A stretch of 14,926 nt of DNA, from the NCBI GenBank assembly GCA_020435025.1, contig JAGRAG010000300.1, forward strand, positions 1 to 14,926, written 5' to 3'. The position numbers and the translations under genes are program-made. Positions 1-7,941 of the stretch are shown one piece after another. Below the pieces are notes generated by a model. The model had not been told where the DNA came from. It saw only the letters and a program-made list of their open reading frames with translations, and ran no database searches. Within the stretch, counting starts at the first letter, position 1. Every line of letters starts with the position of its first letter. This DNA is from Bdellovibrionales bacterium (lineage in GTDB: Bacteria > Bdellovibrionota > Bdellovibrionia > Bdellovibrionales > UBA1609).

Positions 1-2
1 CA

Positions 3-434
3 ACCTCTTCGCGATTTATTTCTGACGGGGATGGGATAGGCTATTTAAATGAACTAGAAATTCTAGTTGGAATTGATTCTACATTTTTTGATAAAGTATA
101 TGCAAACTTTCAAATTTTTACTATTCAAGCTCTTCAAGACAATTCACAACTTGTGACCTATGAAGGACGTCAGGTCATGAGTTTTCAAACAAATTTCCCC
201 TTAGTTTGGGACCGATTGAAGTTAAAATATGAGGCCCTTATAGATACATTTTACGGGGACTCCATTAACAATGTTGATTTTCAATATACAGTGAATGATC
301 AATTTCTTTGGAGACTTGGAGCATATTTTATCTTTGCAAAGGAAAAGCTTCCAACAGAAGCCTTACCAAGAGGTCTATTAGGAGGCCTACAAGACAATAC
401 GGTTTACTACATTCGGGCCAGATTTGATTTTTAA
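3..434 (+). CDS. Probable outer-membrane beta-barrel protein, C-terminal part (5' truncated by window edge)
   Basis: The frame is open from the first bases of the window, so this is the last 143 codons of a longer gene; a GTG at 153 is internal and not the start. The protein shows many short alternating hydrophobic/polar stretches with abundant aromatics (for example FLWRLGAYFIFAKE) and ends YYIRARFDF. Phe is last, with hydrophobic or small residues at -3, -5, -7 and -9, which is the pattern of the C-terminal strand recognised by the BAM complex in Gram-negative outer-membrane proteins. The specific family is not recognisable from this fragment. It converges on the megasynthase gene, the two stop codons interlocking in one TTAA, so it is probably not part of the biosynthetic operon. 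Confidence 0.7.
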   Translation, partial: TSSRFISDGDGIGYLNELEILVGIDSTFFDKVYANFQIFTIQALQDNSQLVTYEGRQVMSFQTNFPLVWDRLKLKYEALIDTFYGDSINNVDFQYTVNDQFLWRLGAYFIFAKEKLPTEALPRGLLGGLQDNTVYYIRARFDF

Positions 435-3400
435 TTGGACCGAGTCTGTTCAATAATTTTTTTAGAGAAGGTCTGTAAGAATTTGTTGGCACTATCGCTA
501 TCAAAATATTTTTCCTGATAGTCCATCTCTATTCTAAGTCCACCATTTTGTTTCATTGCATTTAAAATGATTGGGTACTCACTGGCACCAATTGGATGAA
601 TGATCAGCTCCGCATTGAGATTCCCAAATTTCGGCAAGTCACTGATTGGCTCGACATTTAATGAGATGTTAAAAAGTGTATGTCCTGCCTTTTTCGCAAC
701 CCATTGGATGGGATAGTCTGTTTGATTGAAAACCTCTAACGTCTCTTTTTTTAGGTCATCAGTGAGATCCGATAGTTGGGTTCGCCCTTGGAGTTGACAC
801 TGAAGTGGAACCATATTCGAGCAACTTCCAACCATATAGTCTTTAATTGAAATATGACCCATAACGGGCACTCCGACAACAAGCGCTTCTTCATTGTAAA
901 GATCTTTTGCTGCCAGGGTTAGACTTCCCATAAGTGTCATCATCAGAGTGGAATTATTTCGGTAGCCATAATTGCGTATCTGTTTGTAATCGTTCTCGTT
1001 GATAAATAGACTGACACGCCCTCCTTTGAGATCGGCAGTTTTATTTCTAACAGGGAGCTCGAAGGGGGAGATCAGTTGAGAGGCCTTCTTCTCCCAATAC
1101 TCTTCGGACTCATTCAGTCGCTGCAAGCGCTCTTCGTAGTCTTGAAGATAAATTTGATAGGATGAGGAACTTGGGATCTTTTTAGACTTTCCCAATGTAA
1201 GCTGGCTGTAACGTTTTGCAATTTCATCAGTGAGCATGGCAATAGAGAGGCCATCGACAGCAACGTGATGACCGATGAAACTAACGACCACTTCATTTTC
1301 TCCTAGTTGTAAAATGCTGACTTTAACGCATTGTTCGCTTAGGTTCAGAGGTTGATTACCAACATCAATAAGCCATGCATTTAAAGAGTCTGCAGGGACA
1401 CTCATACTGCTAAAGTCAACCACAGTAACGTCGTGTTTCGGATTCGAGTAGAATTCAACTTGCTTGTTTGCTATATCATATTTGGCATTTAGACTCTCGT
1501 GCTGTTCCATGGACTGGACAATGGCACTTTTTAATTTATAGATATCTATGTCGCCTTTTAAACTGAGTGCTAAACTAATGTTACAAGCAGATTGTCCTAA
1601 GGAACCTTTTTGATGCAGTTCTACAAATCTTTCTTGTGGTAGAATCATCTTTTCAGTTCCGATGAGTTTCGTGCTTTGCTCAATTTGTGTATCCAATTTG
1701 GGTATTGTATTTGATTCCGTATCGCCAGGTATATAGCCAATAGATATCAGCTCTGTAACTGTGTTTTTAATGGCTTCAATAAATTCTCGAATGTCCTTTT
1801 CACTGTGGGCTGTCGATAAGAACATATTTCGCCCTTCCCAAATATAAAAGCCTTTGTTATTGAGTGCAAAGAATAGCCAATCCATGTTTCCGGTGAATTT
1901 AAAGCGAAAAAGCGAACCGAAATTTACAACTTGAATGGGCGTTTTTAATGACATGAAAAATTGATTTAATTCTGCTGTTAACTGGTTCGTCCTTTCGTTC
2001 AGTCGATGGAGAAGGTCATCACCTTCTGATTTTAATTTAACTAGAGTTTCTTTTGCCGCCGTCATTGCCAGAGGGTGTTTGCAAAAAGTACCAGCAAAAA
2101 AAGTAATAGGAGATAATGGCATAGTGTTATTTCCGAAGCTCCAATTGCCCCCATCAATATAGTCAAGGTATTTAGAGTTGCCAGCAACCACTCCTATAGG
2201 CAGACCTCCACCTATAACTTTACCATATGTGGCAAGATCTGCCTGAATTCCAAAGTGTTGTTGAGCGCCACCGGGCGCGATTCGAAATCCCGTAATGACC
2301 TCATCCCAGATAAATGCCGTGTTGCTTTGTTCCGTAATTTCGCGGATTTTTTTTAAAAATTCTTGTGGTTGAGTTTCTGGGTATCGACTCTGAACGGACT
2401 CAACAAGGACCGCAGCAAGTTGAGTGGCGTTATCCTGAATCCATTGAATGGAGTCTTCACAATCGTACTCGAGAACAACCAGATCTTCAGTTAGTGATTC
2501 TGGAATTCCAGGAGCAACCGGAATGGTCTGTCCTCTTGAATCAGTTCGACCGAGAACGACATCGGAATGACCATGATAAGAACCTTCGAAAATGACGACA
2601 ATTTGTCGCTGAGTTGCTGCTCGGGCCAATCGGATCGCCGTCATTATGGCTTCGGTTCCTGAGTTCACAAATGCAGCTCTCTCTAAACCTGTCATCTCGC
2701 AAATCATCTCGGCCACTTCCCCAGCTAGTGAACTTTGGGGTCCAACAGCTATACCTTTATCGAGCTGTTTTTTGAGCGCTTTTTGAATAAAAGAAGGGGA
2801 ATGACCAAATAAATTCACGCCAAATCCCATAGAAAAGTCAATATATTCGTTGCCGTCGATATCTTTGAACCGGCTGCCCTCAGCTTGATCAAAAGCGATC
2901 GGATAAACCATTTCCTTAAGATTAGGACGAAATCCCGCACTCACACGGTTATCGGCAAGGGCCACACGGTAGTTTTGAGCCAGTTGCTTTGATTGAGCTG
3001 TTTTTTGGGAAAACTCTTTTATGAGTCTTTCAATGTATTGTTGTTTTGCCTGTCCATCGATTTTTTCAGTTGCAGACTTTCTCGTATTAACAAATGAACC
3101 CAACACTCCCTTACTACCAGAAGTGCTATTTTTTGCAGGTACAGGTGAGATCGATTGGCTTCTTTCTGATGGGATGGTCCCAGATTTCACTGAGCTTTTT
3201 TGACCTAGAGCTTGTAGTTGTAATGTCATAACATGAAGTTGGCTCTGGATCAGTTGAGTCACTTCGCTGCTGGGGTTAGTGATAGTGAATACTTCAGGAG
3301 GAAATGAAATGGATGGAGCCAGAGATGTGTTCTGTCCAGTTTGATAGTTAGAAGTCTCAGTTTGTTGAAATGAATTTACAGAGGACTCTTGAATTTTCGG

Positions 3401-6400
3401 AGATTCACTTTTCCAGCGGCCATTTTCCTCAACGTACTCCGCCATTAGTTCCAAATTAGAAATGTCTTGAAAGACGTCCGCTACACCTATTTCGACGTGA
3501 TATGTTTCGTTAATTCTATCAAGGCATTTCATTAAAACAAGGGAGTCGGCCCCCATGTCGATCAGTGGCTCTTTAACATCAATTTCATTTTTGTCCAAAT
3601 CGATTTCTTGCGCCATGACCTCTACAAGTTCTTCGAGAATGACTTGCCTGGTTTTTTTTTGAGTGGACATGGAACGGTCTCCTTTAGAAAGATCATTTGG
3701 CAGAGAGGCATGGAAAATTGGAAATAGCCAGCTTGCTTTTCGATCAAATGGGGTTTGTGGAATTTTAACATTTCTACGACCAGCTGTTGGTTCGACGAGA
3801 TGAAGATTTAGATCGACACCCTTGACCCACAAACCACTTACGGCATTAAAAAATTCTTTATAATCGGATCCTGTTCTGCTAGCAGATGACAGCCATAAGG
3901 TAGAGCTGGGTGGTAAGATGCTTCTGCCCAACTGAATCAAAGTGGGATGAGGACCGATCTCGACAAAAAAATCAACTTCGGATTCCGCTGCTTTGGTAAG
4001 GGCTTTTAAGAAATTTGTTGGTTGTCGTAAGTGAGCCTTCCAAAACTCGGCATTGAGTTGCTTCTCTTCAAGTCCCTTTCCTGTCAAGCAAGAAATAACA
4101 GGAACTGTAGGAAGCAAGTACTTAAGGTTCTCAATTGAATGAGTGAACTCATCTAAAACAGGGTCCATGAGTGGAGAGTGGAACCCTTGACGAACTTTAA
4201 GAGAGCGGGTTTTAGTTCCACTATCTGAAAACAACTTTTCTAATTTCTTTACAGCTTCGACCCTGCCTGAGATCAGAGTCATTATAGGTCCATTGTGGGC
4301 GGCAATAGAGACGTCTTTCTCAAATGGTTTTATGACCTCAGCAACATGACGACTCGATGCATAGACCAGGACCATTCTTCCAACTTCCGATTTTTGCATG
4401 GCCTGTCCTCTAGAAACAACCAGTTGAACGGCGTCTTTAATAGAAAGCATTCCGAAAGCAGAACAACCTATAATTTCACCGAGACTATGACCAACAATAA
4501 CTTTAGGAGTGACGCCCAATTCTTTCCACAACTCCGTCAGTGCCAGTTCATAAGCTAGTAAGGCAATTTGTCCTATGTCCGTATCAAATATTTTTGCACT
4601 CTTTTCAGGAGAATCACCAAATAGAATTTCAAAAAGGTCTTCTTTAAAACTGGACTGAGCTATTTCAATAACTTGATTAAATGTTCGTCTGAAAGTTGTA
4701 TTGCGTTCATAGAGTTCTTTGCCCATATGAGGTGACTGAGAACCTTGTCCCGTATATAAAAAAGCAATGTCTTTAAATGCCTTTTTTAAAGTTTTCCCAA
4801 ACCGATAGTCGTCATTTGGGCGATCACTGACAAAGTCTTGAAGAGACTGTCGAACACTTTTTACAGATTCGCCGACGACTCCGAGCCGGTATTTAAGGAA
4901 ACTTCTTTGGGTCATGGCTGCTCGACAGATCTCAACTAGACTCAAATCACTTTCATCAATCAGATTTATGTATCTTTGCGCCAGTTGTTTTAATCCTATT
5001 TCACTGGATGCGGAAAGTGGTAAAAAGTGGTAAGGTACATCAGGCTGAGTTCCGAAATCAGCTACTTTGTTTTCAGCATCAACATAGTCTGATAGGATTA
5101 CATGACTATTGGTTCCTCCGAACCCGAAGGAGCTGACTCCAGCAATTCTAGATTTGTTACCTATTGGCCAGTTTTTGTTTTCTAAGATAATCTTGAGTGG
5201 AGAATTTTTTGAATTTATTTTGGGATTTAAATCCGTAAAATTAAGATGCTGCGGGATCATCTGTTTTTGTAGACTCATGATCACTTTAATCACACCGGCC
5301 ACTCCTGCAGCAGATTCTAAGTGTCCAATATTTGTCTTAACTGATCCAAGACCAACAGAATTTTCTTTCTTTTTTAAAAAGATGTCTTTTAGGGCATGGT
5401 ACTCAATGGGATCTCCTAAGGCAGTGCCAGTACCGTGAGCTTCTATGTAATCGACTTCTTCGGTTTGGACTTCGGCATCTACAAGAGCTTGTTGTATAAC
5501 TTCTTGCTGAGCAAACCCGTTTGGAGCAGTCATTCCATTGGTCTTACCATCTTGGTTTATGGCAGATCCACGTATCAAAGCTAATATATTGTCTCCTTCT
5601 TTTTTTGCATCAGAAAGTCGCTTTAAAACCAAAAGGCCGACACCTTCTCCTCTCACGTAGCCATTGGCCTCTTTGGAAAATGTCTTGCATTGACCATCAG
5701 GCGCGAGCATACCTGCTTGAGTGAAGGCCTCAGTCACTTCAGTTCCTAAAATTACATTGACACCTCCACAAAGTGCCAAGTCCGATTCAAAGTGCTTTAA
5801 ACTTAAAGCGGCCTGGTGAATCGCAACCAATGAAGAGGAACAAGCCGTATCAATAGCAATGCTGGGACCTTTAAAGTTATACAAATAAGATATACGATTT
5901 GCTGAGATACTATGAGAACTTCCCGTTCCATCATAAACAGAGGGTTTAGAGTGCAGAGCATTCTTTCGTAAAGCAAAGTCCGTGTTGCTGATCCCGACGA
6001 AGACACCCGTTCTGGATCCTGATAATGACTTAGGGGGAATACCGGCATTTTCCAATGCTTCCCAACTGGCTTCTAAAAGTATTTTCTGATGAGGATCCAT
6101 ATGCTTGGCTTCTTCGGGAAAGATTCCAAAAAAGGAGCTATCGAAAGACTCAATGTTGTCTATGTATCCACCCCAAGGTGCTTGCTTTTCAGAAAGGCCA
6201 AATCGACTCAAAGGAGCTTTACGGATCTCAGATCGTCCTTTAAGAAGATTTTTGAAAAATTCCTCGGGCCCTTCGGATCCAGGAAATCGACATCCAATTC
6301 CAATCACGGCAATTGGTTCTGAGGTGGAGTGTTTTTCAAACTTGTTATTCAGGGATTGGCGACTGAGGCCGCAAAAATAAGCGGAAAGGCTTTTAATGTC

Positions 6401-6601
6401 GGGGTTGTCAAATAAGGCAGTGGCAGAATGTTCAGTACCAAACGCTTTATTAAATTGAGATATGAGCTCAATGGCGTCAAGAGATGAGAGACCAAAATTA
6501 GAAAACGGCTCAGTGATATCAATCTCATGAGCCTTGAGTTTAGTGGTTTGTACGGTGTAACGTACAAGCCATTCAATGACGTCTCTTTCTTTTAATGCCA
6601 T
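431..6601 (-). CDS. Hybrid PKS-aminotransferase-condensation megasynthase (ACP-KS-AT-ACP-AMT-C), 2056 aa
   Basis: This should extend an ACP-bound fatty acyl chain by one malonyl unit, transaminate the beta-ketone and form an amide. Domains in order: ACP1, residues 1-85, phosphopantetheine Ser40 in GLSSL; KS, about 94-505, with Cys254 (DTACSSS), His389 (EAHGTGT) and His427 (NIGHLES); AT, about 610-905, with GQGSQ at 618 and nucleophile Ser706 (GHSLG). QGFHS at 805 stands where malonyl-type ATs have HAFHS, so malonyl-CoA is likely. ACP2 is about 983-1060 with Ser1020 (GADSL). A Ser/Gln-rich linker (about 1061-1185) leads to a class III PLP aminotransferase, about 1190-1625, with SGTEA at 1314, YHGH at 1342, DEVITGFR at 1433 and Schiff-base Lys1461. 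A condensation domain, about 1648-2052, has HHVAVDG at 1778. No KR, DH, A or terminal TE domain is present. Order resembles the start of mycosubtilin/iturin synthetases. It is third in the minus arm, 21 bases after the preceding stop. Confidence 0.95.
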   Translation of the reverse strand: MALKERDVIEWLVRYTVQTTKLKAHEIDITEPFSNFGLSSLDAIELISQFNKAFGTEHSATALFDNPDIKSLSAYFCGLSRQSLNNKFEKHSTSEPIAVIGIGCRFPGSEGPEEFFKNLLKGRSEIRKAPLSRFGLSEKQAPWGGYIDNIESFDSSFFGIFPEEAKHMDPHQKILLEASWEALENAGIPPKSLSGSRTGVFVGISNTDFALRKNALHSKPSVYDGTGSSHSISANRISYLYNFKGPSIAIDTACSSSLVAIHQAALSLKHFESDLALCGGVNVILGTEVTEAFTQAGMLAPDGQCKTFSKEANGYVRGEGVGLLVLKRLSDAKKEGDNILALIRGSAINQDGKTNGMTAPNGFAQQEVIQQALVDAEVQTEEVDYIEAHGTGTALGDPIEYHALKDIFLKKKENSVGLGSVKTNIGHLESAAGVAGVIKVIMSLQKQMIPQHLNFTDLNPKINSKNSPLKIILENKNWPIGNKSRIAGVSSFGFGGTNSHVILSDYVDAENKVADFGTQPDVPYHFLPLSASSEIGLKQLAQRYINLIDESDLSLVEICRAAMTQRSFLKYRLGVVGESVKSVRQSLQDFVSDRPNDDYRFGKTLKKAFKDIAFLYTGQGSQSPHMGKELYERNTTFRRTFNQVIEIAQSSFKEDLFEILFGDSPEKSAKIFDTDIGQIALLAYELALTELWKELGVTPKVIVGHSLGEIIGCSAFGMLSIKDAVQLVVSRGQAMQKSEVGRMVLVYASSRHVAEVIKPFEKDVSIAAHNGPIMTLISGRVEAVKKLEKLFSDSGTKTRSLKVRQGFHSPLMDPVLDEFTHSIENLKYLLPTVPVISCLTGKGLEEKQLNAEFWKAHLRQPTNFLKALTKAAESEVDFFVEIGPHPTLIQLGRSILPPSSTLWLSSASRTGSDYKEFFNAVSGLWVKGVDLNLHLVEPTAGRRNVKIPQTPFDRKASWLFPIFHASLPNDLSKGDRSMSTQKKTRQVILEELVEVMAQEIDLDKNEIDVKEPLIDMGADSLVLMKCLDRINETYHVEIGVADVFQDISNLELMAEYVEENGRWKSESPKIQESSVNSFQQTETSNYQTGQNTSLAPSISFPPEVFTITNPSSEVTQLIQSQLHVMTLQLQALGQKSSVKSGTIPSERSQSISPVPAKNSTSGSKGVLGSFVNTRKSATEKIDGQAKQQYIERLIKEFSQKTAQSKQLAQNYRVALADNRVSAGFRPNLKEMVYPIAFDQAEGSRFKDIDGNEYIDFSMGFGVNLFGHSPSFIQKALKKQLDKGIAVGPQSSLAGEVAEMICEMTGLERAAFVNSGTEAIMTAIRLARAATQRQIVVIFEGSYHGHSDVVLGRTDSRGQTIPVAPGIPESLTEDLVVLEYDCEDSIQWIQDNATQLAAVLVESVQSRYPETQPQEFLKKIREITEQSNTAFIWDEVITGFRIAPGGAQQHFGIQADLATYGKVIGGGLPIGVVAGNSKYLDYIDGGNWSFGNNTMPLSPITFFAGTFCKHPLAMTAAKETLVKLKSEGDDLLHRLNERTNQLTAELNQFFMSLKTPIQVVNFGSLFRFKFTGNMDWLFFALNNKGFYIWEGRNMFLSTAHSEKDIREFIEAIKNTVTELISIGYIPGDTESNTIPKLDTQIEQSTKLIGTEKMILPQERFVELHQKGSLGQSACNISLALSLKGDIDIYKLKSAIVQSMEQHESLNAKYDIANKQVEFYSNPKHDVTVVDFSSMSVPADSLNAWLIDVGNQPLNLSEQCVKVSILQLGENEVVVSFIGHHVAVDGLSIAMLTDEIAKRYSQLTLGKSKKIPSSSSYQIYLQDYEERLQRLNESEEYWEKKASQLISPFELPVRNKTADLKGGRVSLFINENDYKQIRNYGYRNNSTLMMTLMGSLTLAAKDLYNEEALVVGVPVMGHISIKDYMVGSCSNMVPLQCQLQGRTQLSDLTDDLKKETLEVFNQTDYPIQWVAKKAGHTLFNISLNVEPISDLPKFGNLNAELIIHPIGASEYPIILNAMKQNGGLRIEMDYQEKYFDSDSANKFLQTFSKKIIEQTRSN

Positions 6602-6622
6602 AGTAGGAAGTCTCCCAGCGGG

Positions 6623-7447
6623 CTATTCCATTGCCATTTTCATGATAGAATCAGCAAAGGCATACCACTCGTCGAGCCACTCTTTCGCCTTATTTTCAAT
6701 CTCTTCATAGCGATCTTCGGTAAGACATTGGCGCACGAGAGTCCAAGAATCCTCGGAGTGCTCGTCGTCAATGGATTCACCATGATCATCTTCAACATGG
6801 ATGGTATGGTAACCGATAGACGTGTCTATATCTGTTGAACGTTCAACATTGTCTGCCCAGGAACCTGCAAATTTATCAAAAATCGACTCAGCTAAGGCAA
6901 GAACAGAAGTCAACAGGGTGTAGTCGTTGTAATACTCAATAAAGGTGGCTCGAGCCCGTTGAGCCGCTACGGAAGGCTGGTACTCTTGTATGGCTGTTTC
7001 CGTTGCCCCTAAATCCTTAAATAATTGAACATATTGGAAGTAGTGCGCTAATAATGGGTGCCCTGCATAGGACTGCTCATTTCCTGAGGGGATAAAACCA
7101 ATTTCATCTTGTAAATTAATAGCCCACAAAAACCGAGCCGTGACTTTGCCTTTAGGACCCAATCGTTTCTCAAGTTGGGTTGCGTTTGTCATGGCTTGGA
7201 GAACGGCATCTGTAAAGATTTGAGCAAAGGCATATCCGAACTCTTGGTGGATTCTAAGAGATTTATCCTTGTTAATTGTCTCATTATCAAAAAACTCCAT
7301 AAGTGGATGCTGAGAGATAGGATGCTTTGCCAGTGCGCTTTCTAGTTTATCTGTAAATTTCAGATTTTTTTCCCACAATATAGGGTCTACGGTCTCTTTA
7401 ACAGCCTGTCGACCGACGGCTCTTGGATCTTTGGTTTCAAGTTTCAT
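6623..7447 (-). CDS. Haem-oxygenase-like diiron-type oxidase/oxygenase (iron-containing redox enzyme fold), 274 aa
   Basis: Soluble, largely helical protein with no signal peptide. The stretch from residue 111 (NLQDEIGF) to 148, with DE at 114-115, His130 (GHPLL), Phe137 and LG at 147, fits the NLxDExG...HxxL...LG pattern of the iron-containing redox enzyme/TenA-PqqC-like fold. Glu187 (LAES) and a His/acid cluster at 214-224 (YHTIHVEDDHGE) supply further likely metal ligands. Known members with this fold (CADD, UndA, SznF, BesC) use a dinuclear iron site for oxidative chemistry such as decarboxylation, N-oxygenation or C-C cleavage. The final ligand motif does not exactly match the HxxxDxxH spacing of CADD, so the reaction cannot be read off. 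The start is supported by GGAG seven bases upstream. It lies between the membrane protein and the megasynthase in one presumed operon, so tailoring of the acyl or beta-amino product is likely (inference). Confidence 0.72.
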   Translation of the reverse strand: MKLETKDPRAVGRQAVKETVDPILWEKNLKFTDKLESALAKHPISQHPLMEFFDNETINKDKSLRIHQEFGYAFAQIFTDAVLQAMTNATQLEKRLGPKGKVTARFLWAINLQDEIGFIPSGNEQSYAGHPLLAHYFQYVQLFKDLGATETAIQEYQPSVAAQRARATFIEYYNDYTLLTSVLALAESIFDKFAGSWADNVERSTDIDTSIGYHTIHVEDDHGESIDDEHSEDSWTLVRQCLTEDRYEEIENKAKEWLDEWYAFADSIMKMAME

Positions 7448-7479
7448 ATTGTCTCCGTTTTGAAATGAATTGGATTTGA

Positions 7480-7896
7480 CTATAAAAGTAAGAAATTTCC
7501 ATAAGCTATTATTGAAAGCCCAATAATTCCCGCAGAAACGGGTACGGCCTCAAGATATTTAAATGGAAGATAAAAAGATGCGAGTATTAAAAGTGAAGGC
7601 ACTCCAAACATGCAGATGACCATAGATAGAGAACCTAAATACTTTAAGTTGTCAGCAAGAGGTACTAGGTCAATGTGCATCCCATAGGCGACGTTGATTA
7701 AAGGAAGCATGAACATGGCAATATGAGCCAATCGAACGAGTCGACGAGGTAAGTCATCGTAATTGGTATGGGTCTTTGGAGCTTTCATCGGTCCAGCAAA
7801 GGACCACATTCCAATTAAGGAACCAGAAAGAATTCCTGCAACCATAAATATCCAACCAAGTCTTATGTTTAATTCTCCAAACTGTGTTAACTCCAT
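7480..7896 (-). CDS. Small four-helix integral membrane protein of unknown function, 138 aa
   Basis: Four strongly hydrophobic segments are visible at about residues 13-33, 52-72, 84-107 and 115-137, so this is a polytopic inner-membrane protein with little outside the bilayer. A basic/acidic loop (about 37-54, with NYDDLPRRLVRLAH) precedes helix 2, whose His58 together with His74 could hold a metal or haem; that is speculation from residue positions alone. I do not recognise a characterised family. It is the first gene of the minus arm, with AGGAGA five bases before the ATG, and is 32 bases ahead of the diiron-type enzyme. Possible roles are export or self-protection against the product, or an electron-transfer partner of the oxidase; none is shown by the sequence. 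Confidence 0.8.
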   Translation of the reverse strand: MELTQFGELNIRLGWIFMVAGILSGSLIGMWSFAGPMKAPKTHTNYDDLPRRLVRLAHIAMFMLPLINVAYGMHIDLVPLADNLKYLGSLSMVICMFGVPSLLILASFYLPFKYLEAVPVSAGIIGLSIIAYGNFLLL

Positions 7897-7941
7897 GCGA
7901 TTCTCCTAAAAGTTGGTACAAAAACTGCTATTTCTTAGGCC
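7897..7941. promoter_or_regulatory. 45-bp divergent control region between the two arms of the cluster
   Basis: Only 45 bases separate the start codons of the two divergent arms. They include TCTCCT at 7902-7907, which on the minus strand reads AGGAGA and is a good ribosome binding site for the membrane-protein gene. On the plus strand only a weak TTAGG lies before the phosphopantetheinyl transferase ATG. TGGTACAAA at 7914-7922 loosely resembles an extended -10 on the plus strand, but no convincing -35 accompanies it. Any divergent promoters must overlap each other or extend into the coding sequences, so expression of the arms is probably linked. No regulator gene is visible in the cluster. 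Confidence 0.45.

Noticed and set aside
153..434. A 93-residue gene starting at a GTG
   Set aside because: The same frame is open with barrel-like sequence back to the window edge, so the GTG is internal to a longer truncated gene.
446..1660. A beta-lactam-forming condensation domain of the nocardicin type
   Set aside because: That chemistry is associated with an extra histidine before HHxxxDG; here the preceding residue is glycine, so there is no support.
4295..6576. Several open frames of 60-110 codons inside the megasynthase gene
   Set aside because: They are shadow frames within clearly coding sequence and show no domain, signal or ribosome site of their own.
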